This document shows positions 1 through 4,435 of a stretch of 5,795 nucleotides of DNA, in pieces. A program made the translations under genes and the position numbers. The first letter of the stretch is position 1; every line of letters begins with the position of its first letter. Origin of the DNA: Ornithinimicrobium sp. (lineage in GTDB: Bacteria > Actinomycetota > Actinomycetes > Actinomycetales > Dermatophilaceae); contig JASKZT010000358.1 of assembly GCA_030145965.1 (NCBI GenBank), positions 1 to 5,795 on the forward strand. The letters run 5' to 3'. Below the pieces are notes generated by a model, which saw only the letters and a list, made by a program, of their open reading frames with translations, searched no databases and was not told the DNA's origin.

Positions 1-258
1 CTCGCCGTTGTAGAGCATGGGCGCCTCGTCCTTCTCGCCCTCGCCGATGACCACGACGCCGTCCATCGCCACGGAGGAGATGACCTTGCGCATCGCCTCG
101 ACGGCGGCGTTGTCGGCGAGGTTCTTGTCGCCGCGGCCGACCCAGCGGCCGGCGGCGAGCGCCGCCGCCTCGGTGACCCGCACGCGCTCCAGGGCCAGGT
201 TGCGGTCCGGCAGGACCTGCTCGGTGCTGGGCCGGGAGGTGGGGGCGGCCGTGGTCAT
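1..258 (-). CDS. glpX: Class II fructose-1,6-bisphosphatase (GlpX), N-terminal 86 residues, cut by window edge
   Basis: GlpX hydrolyses fructose 1,6-bisphosphate to fructose 6-phosphate in the cytoplasm, the committed gluconeogenic step, and in actinobacteria it is usually the main enzyme for this reaction. The visible part begins [10 protein letters not shown] and contains the family blocks [20 protein letters not shown] (residues 27-46), [11 protein letters not shown] and [16 protein letters not shown] (71-86). By alignment from memory with E. coli GlpX, metal ligands Asp33 and Glu57 correspond to Asp49 and Glu73 here. The ATG at 256-258 is preceded by AAGGAG with a 6-base spacer, a good Shine-Dalgarno. 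The N-terminus is about 16 residues longer than the E. coli protein, as is common in actinobacteria. The frame stays open to base 1, so the remaining roughly three quarters lies outside the window. The gene is divergent from the DUF4245 gene. Identity is certain at family level; nothing in the visible part looks damaged. Confidence 0.96.
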   Translation of the reverse strand, partial: MTTAAPTSRPSTEQVLPDRNLALERVRVTEAAALAAGRWVGRGDKNLADNAAVEAMRKVISSVAMDGVVVIGEGEKDEAPMLYNGE

Positions 259-293
259 GCGGACTCCTTCGTCGGGGGCGGCGGTGCCGTGCC

Positions 294-299
294 AGCCTA
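294..299 (-). promoter_or_regulatory. Candidate -10 element of the glpX promoter
   Basis: Read on the minus strand, bases 299 to 294 are TAGGCT, the same hexamer as the proposed xseA -10 box. A start about 7 bases downstream (near 287) would give a leader of roughly 29 bases carrying the AAGGAG ribosome site. A partial -35 match, CTGACC (324 to 319, four of six against TTGACA), lies 19 bases upstream, which is a slightly long spacer. The hexamer is seen in the sequence; its promoter activity is inferred. Confidence 0.45.
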
Positions 300-334
300 T
301 CGGCCCGGAGGCGCTCGCGGTCAGGCCGGGATGC

Positions 335-340
335 GACCAT
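335..340 (+). promoter_or_regulatory. Weak candidate -10 element for the DUF4245 gene
   Basis: GACCAT occupies the -12 to -7 positions before the GTG at 347, where a leaderless actinobacterial promoter would have TANNNT. Only the second and last bases match, and no -35 is evident. The nearest purine-rich run, AGGG (344-347), abuts the start codon and cannot act as a normal Shine-Dalgarno. A leaderless start is plausible but much weaker than for the other genes in the window. Confidence 0.25.
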
Positions 341-346
341 GGCAGG

Positions 347-979
347 GTGAGCGAGCCCAGCACGACCCGCACCGACGGACCGCAGGCGGCGCCCGGCCAG
401 GCCCCGGGCGGGGGCCCCGAGGACAGGCGTCGCAAGCGGCTGGCCTCCTACACGGTGCGCAACATGGTCTACTCCATGCTCATCGTGCTGCTCATCGTGC
501 TCGCGTGGTGGTCGATGACCTCCAACCCCTCGGAGTCCTCACGGCGCCCGCCGGAGCTGACCCAGACGACCTCCTACGTCGTCGAGCAGGCCGCCTGGCC
601 GGTCTACGTGCCGGACCCGGGCGAGGGGTGGACGCCGACGGTCGTCTGGTTCGAACCCGTGGAGGGCATCCAGACCTGGCACGTGTCCTACGTCTCGCCG
701 CAGGGGGAGTACGTCGCGGTCCACCAGGCCGCGGACGTCACCGCGGAGTGGTTCTCGACGGTGCTGCCCTCGGCGACGAGGAGCGAGGAGGCGGCGCTGC
801 TGCCCTCGCCGCAGGGGGAGCGGCCGTGGGCGGTCTGGGAGGGGCCGTCCGGCGGCAACGCCCAGACGGCCTACGAGCTGGGGCCGCAGGAGACGGGCGG
901 GTCCACCGTCGTCGTGCACGGCACGGCGGGCGAGGCCGAGTTCGAGGCGTTCCTGGGCACGGTCACCGCCCGCGACTGA
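347..979 (+). CDS. DUF4245 family membrane-anchored protein (210 aa, unknown function)
   Basis: I place this in the actinobacterial DUF4245 family from its architecture and its position next to glpX. No biochemical function is known to me. A Pro/Gly-rich cytoplasmic tail ends in a basic patch RRRKR (residues 27-31). One membrane segment follows (about 40-57, [16 protein letters not shown]). The rest, about 150 residues, should lie outside the membrane. It contains [19 protein letters not shown], a [17 protein letters not shown] strand region and a final FEAFLGTV helix. The frame is open further upstream to base 17, but the GTG at 347 is preferred: it leaves room for the glpX promoter and gives the usual tail, membrane segment and domain layout. 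Upstream starts would run through antisense glpX. The gene converges on xseB, with 8 bases between the stop codons. The motif SPQGE occurs twice (residues 117-121 and 154-158). The start choice is fairly sure and the family call likely; the function is unknown. Confidence 0.85.
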   Translation: MSEPSTTRTDGPQAAPGQAPGGGPEDRRRKRLASYTVRNMVYSMLIVLLIVLAWWSMTSNPSESSRRPPELTQTTSYVVEQAAWPVYVPDPGEGWTPTVVWFEPVEGIQTWHVSYVSPQGEYVAVHQAADVTAEWFSTVLPSATRSEEAALLPSPQGERPWAVWEGPSGGNAQTAYELGPQETGGSTVVVHGTAGEAEFEAFLGTVTARD

Positions 980-999
980 CCCCCCCGTCAGGAGGGGGT
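979..999. terminator. Bidirectional hairpin between the DUF4245 gene and xseB
   Basis: ACCCCC (979-984) pairs with GGGGGT (994-999). CC (985-986) pairs with GG (991-992), leaving A993 bulged and a GTCA loop. The hairpin begins at the last base of the DUF4245 TGA and spans the xseB stop (988-990), so it sits exactly where both convergent transcripts should end. There is no T tract on either side. This is common for GC-rich actinobacterial terminators but makes the call less certain. Confidence 0.55.
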
Positions 1000-1266
1000 G
1001 ATCTCGTCCTCGTCGGCGTCCTCGCCCTCGTCACCCGCGGGCGTCGTTCCCGGCTGCGGGTCGGTGGTGCGGTCCAGGGTCTCCTGGGCCGCGTCCAGCT
1101 TGGCCTGGCAGTGCGCGGCGAGCTGCTCGCCGCGCTCCCAGAGCACCATCGACTCCTCGAGGGGGACGTTGCCGGACTCGATGCGGGCGACGAGCGCCAC
1201 GAGCTCGTCGCGTGCCTGCTCGTAGCTGAGCTCCGACACGGGCGTCAGGTCGGGGGTCTGGGTCAT
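988..1266 (-). CDS. xseB: Exodeoxyribonuclease VII small subunit XseB (92 aa)
   Basis: XseB is the small helical subunit that coats XseA in exonuclease VII, an enzyme that degrades single-stranded DNA from both ends without ATP. The family core is clear at residues 13-61: LSYEQARDELVALVARIESGNVPLEESMVLWERGEQLAAHCQAKLDAAQ, with the typical (I/V)ESGxxPLEES(M/L) turn between two helices. The roughly 30 remaining residues form a disordered, very acidic tail (DEGEDADEDE at 79-88). The ATG at 1264-1266 lies 9 bases downstream of the xseA stop, so the two are co-transcribed. GGGTGG upstream could serve as a weak ribosome site. The hexamer TAGGGT at 1278 to 1273 also sits exactly at the leaderless -10 position, so an extra xseB transcript is possible. 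Length is normal for the family plus the tail. Identification is secure. Confidence 0.95.
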   Translation of the reverse strand: MTQTPDLTPVSELSYEQARDELVALVARIESGNVPLEESMVLWERGEQLAAHCQAKLDAAQETLDRTTDPQPGTTPAGDEGEDADEDEITPS

Positions 1267-1272
1267 GCGGCC

Positions 1273-1278
1273 ACCCTA
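1273..1278 (-). promoter_or_regulatory. Candidate internal -10 element for xseB overlapping the xseA stop
   Basis: On the minus strand, 1278 to 1273 reads TAGGGT, whose first three bases are the xseA stop codon. Its last base is exactly 7 bases before the xseB ATG, the spacing of leaderless actinobacterial promoters. The same bases could instead act as a poor Shine-Dalgarno (GGGTGG). The hexamer is seen directly; the activity is inferred. Confidence 0.4.
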
Positions 1279-2547
1279 ACGGCGCGGGCCGGCCCCCGAC
1301 CCGCCCCCGGTCGCGGCGACCGCCCGGACGGCGAAGTCGCCCCGGGCCACGGTCACCCGCAGCAGCTCCTCCTGCTCGACCTCCTCCCGGTCGCGCACGA
1401 TCGTGCCGTCCCGGTGCCGGACCACGGCGTAGCCGCGCTCGAGCGTGTGCTGCGGGGAGACCGCGCGCAGGTGACCGAGGAGGTGGGCGGTGCGGTCCTG
1501 CTCGCGGGTGAGCCGGTCGACCACGCGGCGGTGCGCGCGACGCCGCAGCTCCTCGACGTCCGAGCGGTGCCGGGCGAGGATCGCGTGGCGGTCGGCCATG
1601 ACCGGCCGGCTCATGAGCGCGTGCACGCGGTCGCGCTCGGTGGCCACCCGACGCTCGAGCGCGCGGTGGGCCCGGCGGCGCACCGTGGCCAGGCCGCGCA
1701 GCTCGTCGGCGACGTCGGGCACGACCGCGGCCGCCGCGTGCGTGGGGGTGGAGGCCCGCAGGTCCGCGACGTGGTCGAGCAGGGGGGTGTCGGTCTCGTG
1801 GCCGATCGCCGAGACGACCGGCGTGCGGGCCGCCGCGACCGCCCGCACCATCGCCTCGTTGCTGAAGGGGAGGAGGTCCTCGAACGCGCCGCCGCCCCGG
1901 GCCACGACGATGACCTCGACCTCCTCCATGCCGTCCAGCTCGCGCAGGGCCCCGGTCACCCCGGCCACCGTGTCTGCGCCCTGCACCGCCACCTGGCGCA
2001 CCTCGAAGCGGGCGGCGGGCCAGCGGCGACGGACGCCGGCGACGACGTCGCGCTCGGCGGCCGTGCCCCGACCGACCACGAGGCCGATCGTGCGCGGCAG
2101 GAAGGGCAGCGGGCGCTTGCGCGCGGGGTCGAAGAGGCCCTCGGAGCGCAGCAGCTGCTTGAGGTGCTCGAGCCGGGCGAGGAGCTCGCCCACGCCGACG
2201 TGGCGCATCTGACGCGCCTCGAGCTGCAGCGTGCCCCGCTTGGTCCAGAAGGTCGGCTTGGCGTGCACGACGACCCGCGCCCCCTGCTGCGGCGGCGAGG
2301 GCATGGCGTCCAGCGCCCCGACCGGGATCGCGACGGACAGCGACATGTCGACGTCGGTGTCGCGCAGCGTGAGGAAGGCGGTCGACATGCCCGGCCGGCG
2401 GTTGAGCTGGACGATCTGACCCTCGACCCACAGCGGGGACATCTTGTCGACGTAGTCGCCGATCTTCATCGACAGCGTGCGCACGGGCCACGGGGAGGCG
2501 GCGGTCGTGTCCCGTGCGGTCGGCGGGAGGGAGGGCGTGGCGGTCAC
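1276..2547 (-). CDS. xseA: Exodeoxyribonuclease VII large subunit XseA (423 aa)
   Basis: This is the catalytic subunit of exonuclease VII, which cuts single-stranded DNA into acid-insoluble then acid-soluble oligonucleotides and acts in mismatch repair and in removing trapped DNA ends. An N-terminal OB-fold (about residues 20-115) begins PWPVRTLSMKIGDYVDKMSPLWVEGQI, the usual family opening. The nuclease domain follows: FLPRTIGLVVGRGTAAERDVV (149-169), VARGGGAFEDLLPFSNE (215-231), SAIGHETDTPLLDHVADLRASTPTHAA (247-272). Arg217, His250 and Asp253 match positions reported as essential in the E. coli enzyme. A long Arg/Glu-rich helical region (about 278-362), expected to bind XseB, precedes the terminal LERGYAVVRHRDG segment. 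The GTG at 2545-2547 is preferred because a later Met (27) would trim the OB-fold. It has no Shine-Dalgarno, but TAGGCT lies 7 bases upstream. It is divergent from the hydrolase gene by only 17 bases. The length is normal and all motifs are intact. Confidence 0.96.
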   Translation of the reverse strand: MTATPSLPPTARDTTAASPWPVRTLSMKIGDYVDKMSPLWVEGQIVQLNRRPGMSTAFLTLRDTDVDMSLSVAIPVGALDAMPSPPQQGARVVVHAKPTFWTKRGTLQLEARQMRHVGVGELLARLEHLKQLLRSEGLFDPARKRPLPFLPRTIGLVVGRGTAAERDVVAGVRRRWPAARFEVRQVAVQGADTVAGVTGALRELDGMEEVEVIVVARGGGAFEDLLPFSNEAMVRAVAAARTPVVSAIGHETDTPLLDHVADLRASTPTHAAAAVVPDVADELRGLATVRRRAHRALERRVATERDRVHALMSRPVMADRHAILARHRSDVEELRRRAHRRVVDRLTREQDRTAHLLGHLRAVSPQHTLERGYAVVRHRDGTIVRDREEVEQEELLRVTVARGDFAVRAVAATGGGSGAGPRR

Positions 2548-2550
2548 GGG

Positions 2551-2561
2551 CCTAGCCTAGG
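2551..2561. promoter_or_regulatory. Overlapping divergent -10 boxes for xseA and the hydrolase gene (palindrome CCTAGCCTAGG)
   Basis: The plus strand carries TAGCCT at 2553-2558, ending 7 bases before the hydrolase GTG (2565). The minus strand carries TAGGCT at 2559-2554, ending 7 bases before the xseA GTG (2547). Both lie in one 11-base inverted repeat with a central C. Both genes therefore look leaderless, with transcription starting at the first base of each start codon. The two RNA polymerase sites share five bases and should exclude one another. No convincing -35 hexamer is visible on either side. Activity is inferred from position and sequence. Confidence 0.6.
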
Positions 2562-2564
2562 GAG

Positions 2565-3317
2565 GTGACCGACCGCAGCGACGCCCCGCGCCTCGTGCTC
2601 GTCCACGGGACGAGGATGGAGGGCCGCCAGTGGGACCCCTACCGGCCCCTGCTGCCGGGTGTGGAGGTCGTCACGCCGGACCTGCCGGGGCACGGCTCGC
2701 GGGCGGGTGAGGACTTCACCCTCGAGGCGGCCCTCGCCGCGATCGGGGACGCGGTCGGGAGCGCGCCCGCCGGCCGGGGGGTCGTGCTCGCGGGCCACAG
2801 CCTCGGCGGCTACCTGGCCACCGTGTGGGCGGCACGCCACCCCGGGCGGCTGGAGCGGCTCGTCCTCGTCGGCGCGACGGCCGACCCCTCCGGGCCGCTG
2901 ACCGGCGTCTACCGCGGCTTCGCCCGGCTCGTCGGCCGCTCGGACCCGCACCGGATGGCGCGGACCACCAACCGGATGGTCCGCTGGCTGGGCGCGCCGC
3001 GGGAGGTCGCCGAGGCGCTGCCCGGCGGTGAGTCGTATGCCGCGCTGCCGGCGGCGTGGCAGGTCGTCATGGAGGAGTGCGGGCCCGACCTCCTGCGCGA
3101 CGTCGACTGCCCGGTGACCCTCGTCAACGGCCAGCTCGACCAGATGCGCCTGCACGTGCGTCGCTACGCCGCCGCGGCGGGCGACGCGCAGGTCGTCACG
3201 CTGCCCCGCGCCACCCACCTGCTGCCGCTCACCCACCCCGAGCCGCTGGCCGCGGTGCTGCGCGAGGCGACGCTGCCCAGGGCGGACCCAGGGCCGTTGC
3301 CTACGATGGAGGCGTGA
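2565..3317 (+). CDS. Alpha/beta-fold hydrolase (250 aa), substrate unknown
   Basis: This is a cytoplasmic alpha/beta hydrolase with no signal peptide. [16 protein letters not shown] (residues 11-26) holds the HG oxyanion-hole element. [14 protein letters not shown] (37-50) is the next conserved turn, and [29 protein letters not shown] (75-103) contains the nucleophile elbow GHSLGG with Ser79. His218 in [13 protein letters not shown] is the likely catalytic histidine. Asp192 in [11 protein letters not shown] occupies the usual acid position. A cap domain of about 60 residues (roughly 108-165) lies between the elbow and the final strands. The family includes esterases, lipases, haloperoxidase-like and C-C bond hydrolases; sequence alone does not choose among them. 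The GTG at 2565 is required because the next Met (18) would remove the HG motif. It has no spaced ribosome site (GGGAGG touches the start), fitting a leaderless mRNA. Its TGA overlaps the ispH GTG. Confidence 0.9.
   Translation: MTDRSDAPRLVLVHGTRMEGRQWDPYRPLLPGVEVVTPDLPGHGSRAGEDFTLEAALAAIGDAVGSAPAGRGVVLAGHSLGGYLATVWAARHPGRLERLVLVGATADPSGPLTGVYRGFARLVGRSDPHRMARTTNRMVRWLGAPREVAEALPGGESYAALPAAWQVVMEECGPDLLRDVDCPVTLVNGQLDQMRLHVRRYAAAAGDAQVVTLPRATHLLPLTHPEPLAAVLREATLPRADPGPLPTMEA
3276..3294. repeat. Pair of CCCAGGGC direct repeats one helical turn apart, upstream of the ispH promoter
   Basis: CCCAGGGC occurs at 3276-3283 and again at 3287-3294, an 11-base period. Each copy is itself near-palindromic around the central A. 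Relative to a start at 3314 they span about -38 to -20. They fall in different codon phases of the hydrolase gene, so they do not come from a protein repeat. Two half-turn-phased sites could bind a regulator, but in DNA this GC-rich a chance pair is quite possible. Confidence 0.3.
3302..3307 (+). promoter_or_regulatory. Candidate leaderless -10 element for ispH inside the hydrolase 3' end
   Basis: TACGAT ends exactly 7 bases before the ispH GTG (3314). It is a TANNNT match close to consensus TATAAT (four of six) and is embedded in hydrolase codons 246-248. GGAGG (3308-3312 region) is only about 1-2 bases from the start, too close for normal Shine-Dalgarno use on a leaderless or led transcript. 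No clear -35 is seen. The sequence is observed; the activity is inferred. Confidence 0.55.
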
Positions 3318-4393
3318 CCACCACGACTCCTGCCACCCAGCCGACCGACGTCAACGCCCCCGCGCCGGCCGCTCCCGGCGACAGGCGCGTCCTCCTCGCG
3401 GCCCCCCGCGGCTACTGCGCCGGCGTCGACCGGGCCGTCGTCACGGTCGAGAAGGCGCTGGAGCTCTACGGCGCCCCGGTCTACGTCCGCAAGGAGATCG
3501 TCCACAACAAGGACGTCGTGCGGACGCTGGAGCGGCGCGGCGCGATCTTCGTCGACGAGACCCACGAGGTGCCCGAGGGTGCCCGCGTCATCTTCTCCGC
3601 CCACGGCGTCAGCCCGGCCGTGCACGCCGAGGCGAGCCGGCGCAGCCTGCAGACCATCGACGCCACCTGCCCGCTGGTCACCAAGGTGCACCGCGAGGCG
3701 GTCCGCTTCGCCTCGGAGGACTACGACATCCTCCTCGTCGGGCACGAGGGCCACGAAGAGGTCGAGGGCACCGCGGGGGAGGCCCCGGACCACATCACGC
3801 TCGTCGAGAGCCCCGACGACGTCGAGAACGTCGAGGTCCGCGACCCCGACCGCGTCGTCTGGCTCTCCCAGACCACCCTCTCCGTCGACGAGACCATGGA
3901 GACCGTGCGCCGGCTGCGCGAGAAGTTCCCCCTCCTCCAGGACCCGCCGAGCGACGACATCTGCTACGCCACGCAGAACCGCCAGGTCGCGGTCAAGCAG
4001 ATGGCGGCCGACTGCGACCTCATGATCGTCGTCGGCTCGCAGAACTCCTCCAACTCCAAGCGCCTCGTCGAGGTCGCCGTGGAGTACGGGTCCAAGGACG
4101 GCCACCTCGTCGACTACGCCGCGGAGATCGACGAGGCCTGGCTCGAGGGCGTCAGCACGGTCGGCGTGACCAGCGGCGCCAGCGTCCCCGAGATCCTCGT
4201 GCGCGACGTGCTGGACTGGCTGGCCGAGCGTGGCTACGGCGACGTGCAGGCGGTGACGGCCGCGCAGGAGTCGCTCCTCTTCGCCCTGCCCACCGAGCTG
4301 CGCCGCGACCTCAAGGCGGCAGGGCAGAAGGCGGAGAAGGTCCGCCACGACCCCAGCGTCATCCCCGCCGGCGACGACGGTCACCTGCGCTGA
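3314..4393 (+). CDS. ispH: 4-hydroxy-3-methylbut-2-enyl diphosphate reductase IspH/LytB (359 aa)
   Basis: IspH is a [4Fe-4S] enzyme that reduces HMBPP to isopentenyl and dimethylallyl diphosphate, the last step of the MEP isoprenoid pathway. The three cluster cysteines are present: Cys35 ([13 protein letters not shown]), Cys119 ([11 protein letters not shown]) and Cys217 ([11 protein letters not shown]). Substrate-binding and catalytic residues are also in place: His64 (EIVHN), His97 (FSAHGVS), His147 and Glu149 ([11 protein letters not shown], Glu149 matching E. coli Glu126), Thr188 (SQTTLS), the NSSNS block at 244-248 and Ser290 (TSGASVPE). A 24-residue Thr/Pro/Ala-rich N-terminal extension and a short charged C-terminal tail explain why it is longer than the E. 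coli protein of about 316 residues. The GTG at 3314 overlaps the hydrolase TGA (GTGA), so it may be coupled to the hydrolase gene, and it also has its own leaderless-type TACGAT. The frame is open upstream, but that stretch lies inside the hydrolase gene and has no IspH similarity. Confidence 0.97.
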   Translation: MTTTTPATQPTDVNAPAPAAPGDRRVLLAAPRGYCAGVDRAVVTVEKALELYGAPVYVRKEIVHNKDVVRTLERRGAIFVDETHEVPEGARVIFSAHGVSPAVHAEASRRSLQTIDATCPLVTKVHREAVRFASEDYDILLVGHEGHEEVEGTAGEAPDHITLVESPDDVENVEVRDPDRVVWLSQTTLSVDETMETVRRLREKFPLLQDPPSDDICYATQNRQVAVKQMAADCDLMIVVGSQNSSNSKRLVEVAVEYGSKDGHLVDYAAEIDEAWLEGVSTVGVTSGASVPEILVRDVLDWLAERGYGDVQAVTAAQESLLFALPTELRRDLKAAGQKAEKVRHDPSVIPAGDDGHLR

Positions 4394-4407
4394 GCGGGGA
4401 CGCCGGC

Positions 4408-4428
4408 CGCGGCCCGGACGGGGCCGCG
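4408..4428. terminator. Bidirectional hairpin between ispH and rmuC
   Basis: CGCGGCCC (4408-4415) pairs perfectly with GGGCCGCG (4421-4428) around the loop GGACG, giving an 8-bp all-GC stem. It is centred in the 42-base gap between the convergent ispH stop (4391-4393) and rmuC stop (4436-4438). No T tract follows on either strand, as often in this group. The position favours a shared terminator for both genes. Confidence 0.65.
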
Positions 4429-4435
4429 CGCTGGC

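Noticed and set aside
17..346. An upstream extension of the DUF4245 frame from an ATG at base 17.
   Set aside because: It would run antisense through glpX and its promoter and add 110 low-complexity residues before a well-formed tail and membrane segment.
1031..2491. A 486-codon minus-strand frame overlapping xseA and xseB.
   Set aside because: It is an out-of-frame shadow of xseA with low-complexity Arg/Pro/Ala sequence; xseA itself has all family motifs in the other frame.
289..2568. A 759-codon open frame on the plus strand running across the DUF4245 gene and antisense to xseB and xseA.
   Set aside because: Its composition is Arg/Gly/Ala/His-rich with no recognisable domain. It is explained by GC-rich third positions of the genes on the other frame and strand.
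3056..3313. An upstream extension of the ispH frame by 86 codons.
   Set aside because: It lies inside the hydrolase gene and is Arg/Pro/Ala-rich; IspH similarity begins after the GTG at 3314.
3164..4384. A 406-codon frame antisense to ispH.
   Set aside because: The sequence is Val/Asp/Leu/Gly-rich and shows no domain, as expected from the complement of GC-biased ispH codons.
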